A stretch of DNA of 64,000 nucleotides from assembly GCF_026167525.1 (NCBI RefSeq), contig NZ_CP110679.1, positions 2,219,501 through 2,283,500 on the forward strand, in the 5' to 3' direction. The position numbers and the translations under genes were made by a program. This document shows, piece after piece, positions 27,192-36,192 of the stretch. The notes beneath the pieces are model-generated. The model did no database searches, was not told where the DNA came from, and saw only the letters and a program-made list of their open reading frames with translations. This DNA is from Sphingomonas sp. M1-B02 (GTDB lineage: Bacteria > Pseudomonadota > Alphaproteobacteria > Sphingomonadales > Sphingomonadaceae). Position 1 is the stretch's first letter; each line of letters opens with the position of its first letter.

Positions 27192-28283
27192 TCACTGGAG
27201 CGTGATGAAGTCTTCGACCGCCAGTTGCGCCAGATCGTCGGTCATCTGCGTGCGCGGATGCTTGCAGAAATAGGCCGATGCCGCATCGATCGGGCCACCC
27301 AGGCCGCGATCCTTGGCCAGCATCGCGCAGCGGATCATGTCGATCGCGACACCGGCGCTGTTGGGGCTGTCCTCGACCGAGAGGCGCAGCTCAAGGTTCA
27401 TCGGCACGCCGCCGAACATCGAGCCTTCCATGCGCAGGAAGCAGACCTTGTTGTCGTTCTGCCAGGGCACATAGTCCGACGGGCCGATATGGACATTCTC
27501 GTCCTCGAGCCGCTCGGCAGCGACCGACTGGACCGCCTCGGTCTTCGAGATCTTCTTCGACGCGAGCCGGCGATGGTTCGACATGTTGAGGAAGTCGGTA
27601 TTGCCGCCGGTGTTGAGCTGATAGGTCCGCTCCAGCTTGACGCCGCGCTTGGCGAACAGATCGGTCAGCACGCGGTGGACGATCGTGGCACCCAGCTGCG
27701 CCTTGATGTCATCGCCGATGATCGGCACCCCCGCGTCGGTGAACCGCTTCGCCCATTCCGGGTTGCTGGCGATGAAAACCGGGATGTTGTTGACGAATGC
27801 GACGCCGGCTTCGAGCGCGCATTCGGCGTAAAACTCGCTCGCTTCCTGCGAACCGACCGGCAGATAGTTCATCAGCACATCGGTCTTGCTCTCACGCAGG
27901 GCCGCGACGACTTCATCCTTCGTCGGCTCGGCCGCATCGGCGAGCATGAAGGTGCGATCGTCATTATAGTCGGCCATATGCTCGGCGACGCCGTCGAGGA
28001 TCTTGCCCATCCGCACCTTGGCGCCGGTGGTCTCGATCGTCTCGCAGAAGATTGCGGTGCAATTGGGCTTGGCGAAGATCGCCTCTGCCACGTCCTTGCC
28101 GACCTTGCGCTTGTCGACGTCCCAGGCCGCGACGACCTGGATGTCGCTGGGGCGATAGCCGCCAAGGTCCCAGTGCATCAGCCCGATCGTCTGGTTGGCA
28201 CCGTCACGATAATGGGAGAGGCCCTGGACGAGGGAGCTGGCGCAATTGCCGACTCCCACAAGTGCGATGTTGATGCTCGTCAT
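27192..28283 (-). CDS. myo-Inositol-1-phosphate (inositol-3-phosphate) synthase
   Basis: A 363-aa NAD-dependent isomerase/cyclase converting glucose-6-phosphate to inositol phosphate. The Rossmann motif LVGVGNCASSLVQG is at the N-terminus; core motifs include CETIETTGAK, NYLPVGSQEAS, FVNNIPVFIASNPEWAKRF, IIGDDIKAQLGATIVHR and LNTGGNTDFLNM. The length and motifs match the short bacterial/archaeal type rather than the 500-aa eukaryotic form. It is the middle gene of the cassette (7-nt gap to the upstream CDP-alcohol transferase, 1-nt to the nucleotidyltransferase). It commits glucose-6-phosphate to inositol compounds, either phosphatidylinositol-type lipids or a soluble inositol phosphodiester. 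Confidence 0.95.
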   Translation of the reverse strand: MTSINIALVGVGNCASSLVQGLSHYRDGANQTIGLMHWDLGGYRPSDIQVVAAWDVDKRKVGKDVAEAIFAKPNCTAIFCETIETTGAKVRMGKILDGVAEHMADYNDDRTFMLADAAEPTKDEVVAALRESKTDVLMNYLPVGSQEASEFYAECALEAGVAFVNNIPVFIASNPEWAKRFTDAGVPIIGDDIKAQLGATIVHRVLTDLFAKRGVKLERTYQLNTGGNTDFLNMSNHRRLASKKISKTEAVQSVAAERLEDENVHIGPSDYVPWQNDNKVCFLRMEGSMFGGVPMNLELRLSVEDSPNSAGVAIDMIRCAMLAKDRGLGGPIDAASAYFCKHPRTQMTDDLAQLAVEDFITLQ

Positions 28284-28290
28284 TGCTGCG

Positions 28291-29148
28291 TCACGTCCTT
28301 TGGGTGGGGGATTCAGGATTGGAAAGGGGTGCGGAAGCGGCGCCGGTGAGGCGCGCTTCGACGGCGCGGTGCCAGGCCAGGCCGAGGATCAGGACCAGCG
28401 TCAGCGGAACGATCTCGAACCACCAGAACAGACGCGGATTGCCGGCAAGGCAGGCGAGGAAGATCGCGACGACGCGGGTGTTGGCGCTGAGCAACCGCAT
28501 CAACCGCATCGGCTGCGTCGCCTGGCTGCCATAGGCATCGGCGAGTGCGGCGGACGAGGGCGAACGCGACAGCGCCGCGTCGAAACGATAGGCGAAACGA
28601 TCGATGATACCCGCCACCCCATCGTAGAGAAGGACCAGCGGATTGCCGCTGGGAACGGGCGCGGCGACCGCAACGCCCCGGCAGCGCCGATGGAAGCGCG
28701 CCCGCTCGCTCTCATAGAAGCTCGATTGGACCGCATGGAGAAGGCCCGCCGAAACCGCCAGCACCCAGCCTTCCACCGTTCCGATGGAAAGCGCGAGAAC
28801 GATATAGATCATCGCGAACACGCCGTGATCGCAAAGTCCGTCCAGGAAGCGCCCCAGCGGACTGGCCGTGCCAGTCGCGCGGGCGATCATGCCGTCCAGC
28901 CCGTCGGCGATCAGCCATCCCACCGATAGCAACAGTCCGAGCAACGCGAAGGGCCATAGCGCCCAATTGGCATAAGCAAGCGCGGCGCCTGCGCCAAGGA
29001 CCAGGCCGCAGACCGACACTGCGTTCGCGGAAACGCCACGCGCGATGAACCACGGCAGCAAGGCACGCCCGGCTGGGTGTATGATCCAAAGGTTGGTCGG
29101 ATCCTCGATCCGGCGATCCCGCGACCGGTCCGGCAAAGGAGGAGTCAT
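28291..29148 (-). CDS. CDP-alcohol phosphatidyltransferase family protein
   Basis: A 285-aa membrane enzyme. The full catalytic signature DGx2ARx8Gx3Dx3D is present (Asp85, Gly86, Ala89, Arg90, Gly99, Asp103, Asp107). About five or six hydrophobic helices surround it (GLVLGAGAALAYANWALWP, FALLGLLLSVGWLIA, VFAMIYIVLALSIG and others). It is the first gene of the inositol cassette. With the downstream enzymes it could make phosphatidylinositol phosphate from CDP-diacylglycerol, or an inositol phosphodiester from CDP-inositol. The soluble N-terminal extension (RSRDRRIEDPTNLWIIHPAGR) is typical of the latter, DIPPS-like group. Confidence 0.88.
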   Translation of the reverse strand: MTPPLPDRSRDRRIEDPTNLWIIHPAGRALLPWFIARGVSANAVSVCGLVLGAGAALAYANWALWPFALLGLLLSVGWLIADGLDGMIARATGTASPLGRFLDGLCDHGVFAMIYIVLALSIGTVEGWVLAVSAGLLHAVQSSFYESERARFHRRCRGVAVAAPVPSGNPLVLLYDGVAGIIDRFAYRFDAALSRSPSSAALADAYGSQATQPMRLMRLLSANTRVVAIFLACLAGNPRLFWWFEIVPLTLVLILGLAWHRAVEARLTGAASAPLSNPESPTQRT

Positions 29149-29242
29149 CGTAGCGTCACGTACTACTCAGACTAGGCCTCCAGCAAGTCATTTTACGCGC
29201 GCGATTGTGTCACGATGCGCACCGTCGCGACGAAACGCACGC

Positions 29243-29899
29243 TCATTCCTGCGTCGCGATCCCCCGGGCGAGCATTGAGGCCACGACGTCGGCGATCGTC
29301 TCGGGGGACACGTCGTCGTTCCACACGCTGTAGCGCAGCCCCAGGAACACGTTCATCCCCATGATCGCCCAGGCGTGGATTTCGCCGACGTCCGGCCTCA
29401 CCTCGCCCCGCTCGGCGGCCGCCTGCAGGCGTCGAGCGATGCGATCGGCGGTGGTCGCATAGTGCATGCGGAAGCTTTCGGGATCCACGAACTCGGCTTC
29501 GTCGATGATCCGATAGATTTCCTTGTGCGTGCGCGCGAACTTGATGAAGGCCAGCAACGCCGCCTGCTCCGCGGCAATCTGGTGCGGCGCATCCTTCAGC
29601 GCCGGGGCGACATGCGCGCGCACCTGATCGGACATGTCTCGGACCAAGGCGCGGAACACGTCGTCCTTGGAGTCGAAATACGTATAGAAGCTACCCAGGG
29701 CGACGCCCGCACGACGCGTGATCGCGCTGACCGACCCCTCGTGAAAGCCTTTCTCGCCGAACTCCTCGGCCGCGGCATCCAGTATCGCGCGCAGGGTCCG
29801 GCGGCCGCGTGCGGTGCGCGGTTCCTTGCCGGCGCTCGCCGCCGTCTCGCCTGGGTCCAGCATTGTCACTGTGACCTCTTTGCCACGACCCTCCGCCAT
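29243..29899 (-). CDS. TetR family transcriptional regulator
   Basis: A 218-aa repressor. The helix-turn-helix is in ILDAAAEEFGEKGFHEGSVSAITRRAGVALGSFYTYFDSKDDVF, where the visible parts GSVSAITRRAGVALG and FYTYFDSKD match the TetR pattern. The C-terminal ligand domain has a conserved RTHKEIYRIIDEAEFVD. The ATG at 29899 (MAEGRGKE) follows a GGGAGGG site and is preferred over one at 29926 that would leave no leader. It is divergent from a TonB receptor and faces a perfect 21-bp dyad operator (29929-29949), so it probably represses the receptor and itself, released by the imported ligand. Confidence 0.92.
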   Translation of the reverse strand: MAEGRGKEVTVTMLDPGETAASAGKEPRTARGRRTLRAILDAAAEEFGEKGFHEGSVSAITRRAGVALGSFYTYFDSKDDVFRALVRDMSDQVRAHVAPALKDAPHQIAAEQAALLAFIKFARTHKEIYRIIDEAEFVDPESFRMHYATTADRIARRLQAAAERGEVRPDVGEIHAWAIMGMNVFLGLRYSVWNDDVSPETIADVVASMLARGIATQE

Positions 29900-29927
29900 T
29901 CGCGACCCTCCCCTGACCGAATCCAAG

Positions 29928-29956
29928 TTGAAACCTGGTTCAGGTTTCAGTATAGC
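29928..29956 (+). promoter_or_regulatory. TonB-receptor promoter with overlapping TetR operator
   Basis: A perfect inverted repeat, TGAAACCTG-GTT-CAGGTTTCA (29929-29949), covers a sigma-70-like promoter: -35 TTGAAA (29928-29933), 17-nt spacer, -10 TATAGC (29951-29956). The operator therefore spans the -35 and spacer, a classic repression layout. It is also 30 nt upstream of the divergent TetR start, consistent with autoregulation. Confidence 0.85.
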
Positions 29957-30015
29957 GTTGGGCTATCGCTTACAACCCGCACGAACGACGGGTCATTTCT
30001 GGGGAGGAACACACC

Positions 30016-32262
30016 ATGTCACGCCTGAATCCGTCTGCTCGCCATCTGCTTTTCGCCGGGGCCGCGCTTGCCGCCCTCACCGCCACGCCCGCCTTGGCGC
30101 AAGACGCGACCCTCGCGGAGGCGCAGACCGATACCCCGGCTGCCCCCGCCCAGACGGCGGACGGCGAGATCGTCGTCACCGCGCGCCGCCGCGAAGAAAA
30201 TCTTATCGACGTGCCGATCTCGATGTCGGTCATTTCGGGCGATTCGCTGGTGCGCAGCGGCGCCGCCGACATCACTGCGCTGCAGGACAAGACTCCCAAC
30301 CTCACGCTGCAGATCGCGCGCGGCTCGAATTCGACGCTGATCGCGTTCAGCCGCGGCGTCGGCCAGCAGGATCCGCTGTGGGGCTTCGAGCCGGGCGTGG
30401 CGCTCTATATCGACGACGTCTATGTCGCCCGCCCGCAGGGCGCCGTGCTCGACATTTTCGACGTCGAGCGGGTCGAAGTACTGCGCGGTCCGCAGGGCAC
30501 GCTTTATGGGCGCAACACGATCGGCGGCGCGGTCAAATATGTCACGCGCAGGCTCGGCAACGAGTTCAAGGCGAACGCCCGCGCCTCTTACGGCTCGTAC
30601 AATCAGCTCGACCTGGTCGGCCAGGTCACCGTGCCGATCGGCGACAGCTTCGCGATCGGCGGCGCCGTCGCCCGCTACAAGCGCGACGGCTTCGGCGAGA
30701 ATCTGACCACCGGCGCCGAACATTATGACAAGGACGTCATCGCCGCGCGGCTTTCCGCCGAGTTCGCGCCCACCGACAACATCTTCTTCCGCGTCGCCGG
30801 AGACCGCGTGCTCGACAAGTCCAACCCGCGCCACGGCACCCGCCTGCTCCCCAACGGGGTCGATCCGATCTACGCGCCCACCGCCAGCATCTATGACACG
30901 CGCGCCGGGATCGGCGACGACAATCGCGTCGAGACCAAGGGCCTCTCCGCCACCGGCGAGATGGGGCTGAGCAACTCGCTCACCTTCAAGACGATCAGCG
31001 CATGGCGCGAAGGCCATACCGACACGGTCATCGATTTCGACAACACCCGGCTGCCCACGCTCGACGTGCCCGCCGAATATGACGACCGACAATTCACCCA
31101 GGAGCTCCAGTTGCTCTATGAGGGCGATCGCATCCAGGGCGTGGTCGGCCTATACTATCTCAACGGCCGCGCCAGCGGCGCCTTCGACACCGTGGTCGGA
31201 TTGCTCAACACCACCACGCTCACCTCGGGCACGGTCTTTACCAAAAGCTATGCGGCGTTCGGCGACGTCAGCTTCGACCTGACCGAGCAGTTCAAGGTCT
31301 CGGCCGGACTGCGCTATACCAAGGACGACAAGACCGGCACGGTCTTCCGCCGCAACTATACCGGCATCCGCAGCCCCTATTTCGGCAACGCCGCCGCGGT
31401 GCCCGGGCTGATCCGCACCGATTACACCAACAGCCGCAGCTTCGAGAAGCTCACCCCGCGGATCAGCATCAGCTATCAGCCGCGCGGCGATCTCAATTTC
31501 TACGCCAGCTATGGTAAGGGGTTCAAATCGGGCGGGTTCGACATGCGCGGCGACGCGGTGTTCACTCCCACGACGGTCAACGGCTATGACCCCGAGACGA
31601 TCGACAGCTATGAGCTGGGGATGAAGGGCGCGTTCCTCGATCGCATGCTCTTCGTCAATCTCGCCGGCTTCTACTCGAAATATAAGGACCAGCAGGTCAC
31701 GATCCAGGTCCCCGCGCTGCCGAGCGGGATCGCCAGCTTCGTCGACAATGCCGGCAAGGCCGATATCTACGGCGTCGAACTGGAAATGCGCGCGGTCCCC
31801 TCGCGGCATTTCTCGGCGACCGCGTCGTTCGGCTACACCAATGCCGATTATAAGGAATTCCTGACCTTCGTCGGCGGCGGCACCACCCCGGTCGACGTGG
31901 CGGATGACCGCGTGTTCCAGAACACTCCGGAATTCACCGTCAACGCCTCCGCCACCTGGTCGGCGGATCTCGCCGGCGGCACCTTGTCGTTCACGCCGGC
32001 AGTCTCGCTGCGCAGCGATTTCAACATGTTCGAGATCCCGACCCCGGCGCTCGATCAGGACGGCTATGCGCTGCTCGATGCGTCGCTGAACTGGACCTCG
32101 GGCGATGGCCGCTATCGGATCGGCGTGGCAGGGCGCAACCTGACCGACGGGCGCTACCGGGTCGGCGGCTACAACTTCCCCGGCGCCTTCACCGGCAATT
32201 CGATCATCGGCTATTATGGCCCGCCGCGGACCGTGACCGGCACCGTCGAAGTCCGCTACTGA
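30016..32262 (+). CDS. TonB-dependent outer-membrane receptor
   Basis: A 748-aa ligand-gated porin. The signal peptide ends ATPALAQ and a TonB box-like EIVVTARRREE leads into the plug domain (VERVEVLRGPQGTLYGRNTIGGAVKYVT, seen here as VEVLRGPQGTLYGRNTIGG). A 22-strand barrel follows with the C-terminal segment GTVEVRY ending in an aromatic residue. The GGGGAGG ribosome site precedes the ATG at 30016. The adjacent MFS transporter and TetR repressor suggest an uptake locus for a small organic compound; sphingomonad receptors of this group often serve aromatic or lipid-like substrates, but the ligand is not readable. Confidence 0.95.
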   Translation: MSRLNPSARHLLFAGAALAALTATPALAQDATLAEAQTDTPAAPAQTADGEIVVTARRREENLIDVPISMSVISGDSLVRSGAADITALQDKTPNLTLQIARGSNSTLIAFSRGVGQQDPLWGFEPGVALYIDDVYVARPQGAVLDIFDVERVEVLRGPQGTLYGRNTIGGAVKYVTRRLGNEFKANARASYGSYNQLDLVGQVTVPIGDSFAIGGAVARYKRDGFGENLTTGAEHYDKDVIAARLSAEFAPTDNIFFRVAGDRVLDKSNPRHGTRLLPNGVDPIYAPTASIYDTRAGIGDDNRVETKGLSATGEMGLSNSLTFKTISAWREGHTDTVIDFDNTRLPTLDVPAEYDDRQFTQELQLLYEGDRIQGVVGLYYLNGRASGAFDTVVGLLNTTTLTSGTVFTKSYAAFGDVSFDLTEQFKVSAGLRYTKDDKTGTVFRRNYTGIRSPYFGNAAAVPGLIRTDYTNSRSFEKLTPRISISYQPRGDLNFYASYGKGFKSGGFDMRGDAVFTPTTVNGYDPETIDSYELGMKGAFLDRMLFVNLAGFYSKYKDQQVTIQVPALPSGIASFVDNAGKADIYGVELEMRAVPSRHFSATASFGYTNADYKEFLTFVGGGTTPVDVADDRVFQNTPEFTVNASATWSADLAGGTLSFTPAVSLRSDFNMFEIPTPALDQDGYALLDASLNWTSGDGRYRIGVAGRNLTDGRYRVGGYNFPGAFTGNSIIGYYGPPRTVTGTVEVRY

Positions 32263-32286
32263 CGCGATCCAGCCGACCGCCTTCAG

Positions 32287-32313
32287 CGCGCCGGGTGTCC
32301 ATGACATCCGGCG
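32287..32313 (+). terminator. Hairpin between TonB receptor and MFS genes
   Basis: GCGCCGGGTGTC and GACATCCGGCGC pair (one G-T wobble) around a short loop, 24 nt past the receptor stop and 23 nt before the MFS start. There is no U-run. It may partially terminate or stabilise the upstream message, lowering transporter expression relative to the receptor. Confidence 0.5.
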
Positions 32314-32336
32314 CGTCTGCTTCTAGGGAAGCCCCC

Positions 32337-33593
32337 ATGCTCGAAGCCCCCCCCGCTCCCACCGCGCGCTATCGCGGCGTCGTGCTCGCGATGCTGCTGC
32401 TGGTTTACACGTTCAACTTCCTCGACCGGCAGATTCTCAGCATCCTGGCCCAGCCGGTGAAGAAGGATCTCGGGCTCGACGACGCGCAGCTCGGCATGCT
32501 CGGCGGGCTGGCCTTCGCGGCACTCTATTCAACGCTGGCAATCCCGCTGGCGCTGCTCGCCGATCGCACCAGCCGCACCTGGGTTATCACCATCTCGCTC
32601 GGCGTGTGGAGCGGCTTCACGGCGCTTTGCGGCTTCGCGCAGAACTTCACCCAGATGTTCCTGTTCCGCCTGGGGGTCGGCGTCGGCGAGGCCGGCGGAG
32701 TCGCGCCTTCCTATGCGCTGATCGGTGACTATTTCCCGCCCGAGAGTCGCGCCCGCGCGCTCTCCATTTACTCGCTCGGCATTCCGCTGGGGGCCGCCGG
32801 CGGCGTCCTTCTCGGCGGCTACATCGCCCAGAATGTCGAGTGGCGCGTCGCCTTCATCGTCTGCGGGCTGGCCGGCGTCGCGATCGCGCCGATCTTCCGG
32901 CTGGTGGTCAAGGACAGGCCCCGCCCCGCCGCGACGGTCGAGAACCAGGTGCCCGTCGCGCGCGTTTTCGGCATTCTCGCCCGCAAGCCGAGCTTCTGGC
33001 TGATGGCGTTCGGCGCGGCGGCCGGATCGATGTGTGGCTATGGCGTGGCCTTCTGGCTCCCCAGCCTGATGATGCGCAGCTTCGGGCTCAGCCTGGTCCA
33101 GACCGGCCAGTTCTTCGGCGCGCTGCTGCTCACCGGCGGCGTCGCCGGCATCCTGATCGGCGGCATGCTGGGCGACAAGCTCGGCGCGCGCAGCCGCCGC
33201 TGGTACGCGCTCGCGCCGGCGATCTGCTACATCGCCGGCACGCCGCTTTTCATCGCCGGCGTCTTGTCCTCTTCCTGGCCGGTGGCGCTGACGCTCTTCC
33301 TGGTGCCGCAAGCGCTGGTCTATGTCTGGCTCGGCCCAGTGCTAACCGCAGTCCAGCACCTCGTCCCCGCGCACATGCGTGCCACCGCCTCGGCCAGCTT
33401 CCTGCTGATCAACAATCTGATCGGCCTGGGGCTGGGCAGCTGGGCGATCGGCTCGCTATCGAAGGCGCTGACTCCCGAATATGGCGAGGAAGCGCTGCGC
33501 TACGCGATCGCCGCGGGCCTTTGCCTGTATCTGGTGGCCGGATTGCTGATGGCCTTGGCGAGCCGCAAGCTGACCCAGGACTGGGTCGACTAA
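32337..33593 (+). CDS. MFS transporter, spinster-like
   Basis: A 418-aa inner-membrane transporter with about 12 helices. The N-terminal half has VYTFNFLDRQILSILAQPVK, GLAFAALYSTLAIPLALLADR and the signature RLGVGVGEAGGVAPSYALIGDYFPPESRARAL, read here through its parts GVGVGEAGG and IGDYFPPESRARAL. These fit the spinster/YnfM-like sphingomonad group. The ATG at 32337 is preceded by AGGGAAG. It lies downstream of the TonB receptor and probably moves the same compound across the inner membrane. Substrate unknown. Confidence 0.92.
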   Translation: MLEAPPAPTARYRGVVLAMLLLVYTFNFLDRQILSILAQPVKKDLGLDDAQLGMLGGLAFAALYSTLAIPLALLADRTSRTWVITISLGVWSGFTALCGFAQNFTQMFLFRLGVGVGEAGGVAPSYALIGDYFPPESRARALSIYSLGIPLGAAGGVLLGGYIAQNVEWRVAFIVCGLAGVAIAPIFRLVVKDRPRPAATVENQVPVARVFGILARKPSFWLMAFGAAAGSMCGYGVAFWLPSLMMRSFGLSLVQTGQFFGALLLTGGVAGILIGGMLGDKLGARSRRWYALAPAICYIAGTPLFIAGVLSSSWPVALTLFLVPQALVYVWLGPVLTAVQHLVPAHMRATASASFLLINNLIGLGLGSWAIGSLSKALTPEYGEEALRYAIAAGLCLYLVAGLLMALASRKLTQDWVD

Positions 33594-33688
33594 GTAGTCC
33601 ACCGAGTCGGGCTTTCCCCGAATCGCGCGAACCGCCCATTTCCCCGATTCTGCGGCTATTCCGAGGGCGCTGCTTTCCGGAACATCGT

Positions 33689-33716
33689 GGACCGGGTGGC
33701 GACGGCTACCCGGTCC
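33689..33716 (-). terminator. Terminator-like hairpin after prfC
   Basis: GGACCGGGT and ACCCGGTCC form a perfect 9-bp stem, lying 7 nt past the prfC stop on the minus strand and between two convergent genes. It has no U-run. Confidence 0.5.
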
Positions 33717-33723
33717 GCCCCCT

Positions 33724-35298
33724 TCACCGCTCGCGCGTCGCGGCGAACTTCACGTTGGGGTAGCGGTCGACCAGATAGCCGACCTCCCACGCCGATTTCG
33801 CCATGAATACCGGATTGCCGTCGCGATCCTTGGCCATCGCGCCGCGGTTGAGCTCCATGAAGGTCTTGAGGTCCGCCGGGTCCTCGCTCGACACCCAGCG
33901 CGCGGTCTCGAACGGCGCCATCTCCAGCCCCGCCGCCACCTTATACTCCGCTTCGAGCCGGCTCAGCAGCACTTCGAGCTGGAGCTGCCCCACCACGCCG
34001 ACGATCCAGTTCGCGCCGATGTCCGGGTAGAAGACCTGGGTCACGCCTTCCTCGGCCATGTCGTCCAGCGCCTTGCGCAGCTGCTTGGTCTTGGTCGGGT
34101 CCTTCAGCTGCACCCGACGCAATATCTCGGGCGCGAAATTGGGCAGGCCGGTGAAGCGGACATCGGCCTTCTCGCTCAACGTATCGCCCACGCGCAGCAC
34201 GCCATGATTGGGGATGCCGATGATGTCACCGGGAAAAGCCTCGTCCGCCAGCTCGCGTTCGCGCGCGAAGAACAGGATCGGCGAATGAATCGCGATCGGC
34301 TTGCCGTGCCCGGTCGGGGTCAGCTTCATGCCGCGCTTGAAGGTGCCCGAGACCAAACGCATGAACGCGATCCGGTCGCGGTGGTTGGGGTCCATGTTCG
34401 CCTGGACCTTGAACACGAAGCCGGTGACTTCGTCGCGCGTCGGCTCCACCGGGGCAGGCTCGGCGGGCTGGGTGCGCGGCGGCGGGGCATGGACCGCGAT
34501 CGCGTCGATCAGCGAATCGACGCCGAATTCCTTCAGCGCGGATCCGAAATAGACCGGGGTCATGTCGCCGGCGCGATATTTCTCCGCATCGAAGGCGCCG
34601 TAGCCGACCATTGCCAGCTCGGCCTCGTCGCGCAGCTTGGCGAGCCCCTCCGCAGTCAGGATCTCGGCCAGCTTGGGGTCGTCGAGCCCTTCGGTCTGCA
34701 CCACCTTCCCCTGAAACTCGCGGCTGCCGCCCTCGGGCAGCAGCAGGCGATTGTCGATCAGATCGAAAATGCCCTCGAACTGTCCGCCCATCCCGACCGG
34801 CCAGGTCATCGGCACCACGTCTAGCGCGAGCATGTCCGCGACCTCGTCGAGCAGATCGAACACTTCGCGCCCTTCGCGATCGACCTTGTTGACGAAGGTG
34901 ATGATCGGCACGCTGCGCAGCCGGCAGACTTCGAACAATTTCCGGGTCTGCGGCTCGATGCCCTTCGCCGCGTCGATCACCATCACCGCCGAATCGACCG
35001 CGGTCAGCGTGCGATAGGTATCTTCCGAGAAATCCTCATGCCCCGGCGTATCGAGCAGGTTGAAGGTGATCCCCTGCCGCTCGAAGGTCATCACGCTCGA
35101 CGTGACCGAGATGCCGCGCTGCTGCTCGATCTTCATCCAGTCCGATCGCGCGCGCCGCGCCTGGCCGCGCGCCTTCACTTCGCCGGCGAGGTGGATCGCG
35201 CCGCCGAACAGCAGCAGTTTCTCGGTCAGCGTCGTCTTGCCGGCATCGGGATGCGAGATGATCGCGAAGGTACGGCGGTCGTTGGTGTGGGGAGACAT
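33724..35298 (-). CDS. prfC: Peptide chain release factor 3
   Basis: A 524-aa translational GTPase that recycles RF1/RF2 from the ribosome. G1 is SHPDAGKTT, the switch region has RGISVTSSVM, G3 is DTPGHEDFSEDTYRTL, and G4 is NKVDREGR. The RF3-specific domain has FVFKVQANMDPNHRDRIAFMR, seen as QANMDPNHRDRIAF, and a full C-terminal domain (GVVGQLQLEVLLSRLEAEY). The length is normal. It is monocistronic, with convergent neighbours on its 3-prime side. Confidence 0.97.
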   Translation of the reverse strand: MSPHTNDRRTFAIISHPDAGKTTLTEKLLLFGGAIHLAGEVKARGQARRARSDWMKIEQQRGISVTSSVMTFERQGITFNLLDTPGHEDFSEDTYRTLTAVDSAVMVIDAAKGIEPQTRKLFEVCRLRSVPIITFVNKVDREGREVFDLLDEVADMLALDVVPMTWPVGMGGQFEGIFDLIDNRLLLPEGGSREFQGKVVQTEGLDDPKLAEILTAEGLAKLRDEAELAMVGYGAFDAEKYRAGDMTPVYFGSALKEFGVDSLIDAIAVHAPPPRTQPAEPAPVEPTRDEVTGFVFKVQANMDPNHRDRIAFMRLVSGTFKRGMKLTPTGHGKPIAIHSPILFFARERELADEAFPGDIIGIPNHGVLRVGDTLSEKADVRFTGLPNFAPEILRRVQLKDPTKTKQLRKALDDMAEEGVTQVFYPDIGANWIVGVVGQLQLEVLLSRLEAEYKVAAGLEMAPFETARWVSSEDPADLKTFMELNRGAMAKDRDGNPVFMAKSAWEVGYLVDRYPNVKFAATRER

Positions 35299-35315
35299 TG
35301 CGCGCCTCTAGCGGG

Positions 35316-36191
35316 TTAGCTGCGCAACGTCACCTGCATGCCGAAGCTGCGCGCCTGACCGGGCTCGAAGCGCAGGATGCCGGGCTTGTCCCAGATCTCG
35401 CCGTCGAAGCCGATCGGGTCGGCGATGCCGTGCCACGGCTCGATGCAGAGGAAGCGCGCGCCGGGCTTGGTCCAGATGCCGAGCTTTGGCATGCCGGCGA
35501 AACCGATCTCCAGCCCGGGGCCTTCGCCACCGTCATAAGACACCGATTCGCTCTCCAGACGGCCCCAGACCAACGCATCGCGCTCGAACAAGGCGTCGCT
35601 CAGCGGCAGCTCACGCCCCTCGAGCGGGCTGGGCCAGCCATGATCGTCGATCCAGCCGCCCAGCACGATCGCTGAAAGCTCGGCCGGCTCGGGCTTCTCG
35701 AACAGAATCCGATGCTCCCCGCGCGACCGCCCAAAGGGCAGCGGCCAGGCAAAGGCCGGATGGAAGCCGAAGCTCGCCGGCATCGGTACGTCGCCGCTGT
35801 TGGTCACCGTCACGTCGATCGCGAGCGTCGCGCCCATGAGCGAAAAGTCCGCGTCGAGTGTGAAGGCAAAGGGAAAGACGGCCCGCGTCGCATCATTGTC
35901 GCCCAGCCGAAATCGCGCCCGATCCGGGGCCTGCTCGACCAGTTCGAACGGCTGCCGCCGCGCGAAGCCGTGCTGCGGCAGGGCATATTCCTTGCCCTCC
36001 AGCCGATAGCGATCGCCCACCAGCCGCCCGACGATGGGGAAGAGCAGCGGCGCCCGGCCCGACCAGAAGGCGGGATCGGCGTCGGTCATCAATTCGCGCC
36101 CTTTGGCGTCGCGCAAATGGCTGAGCTCGGCGCCGAACGGGTTGATTGCCGCCGACAGAGCGTCCGACGCGATCTGGATCAGCTGCGTCAT
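35316..36191 (-). CDS. Aldose 1-epimerase family protein
   Basis: A 291-aa beta-sandwich mutarotase-like enzyme that interconverts sugar anomers. Visible motifs: NPFGAELSHLRD, LLFPIVGRLVGDRY, the catalytic-type His in YALPQHGFARR, GFHPAFAWP, and the general-base Glu region FLCIEPWHGIADP. It ends the minus-strand series pheT, hypothetical, SDR, epimerase, with only 1 nt between it and the SDR gene. This subgroup (LacX-like) has loosely defined sugar specificity. Confidence 0.9.
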   Translation of the reverse strand: MTQLIQIASDALSAAINPFGAELSHLRDAKGRELMTDADPAFWSGRAPLLFPIVGRLVGDRYRLEGKEYALPQHGFARRQPFELVEQAPDRARFRLGDNDATRAVFPFAFTLDADFSLMGATLAIDVTVTNSGDVPMPASFGFHPAFAWPLPFGRSRGEHRILFEKPEPAELSAIVLGGWIDDHGWPSPLEGRELPLSDALFERDALVWGRLESESVSYDGGEGPGLEIGFAGMPKLGIWTKPGARFLCIEPWHGIADPIGFDGEIWDKPGILRFEPGQARSFGMQVTLRS

Positions 36192-36192
36192 G

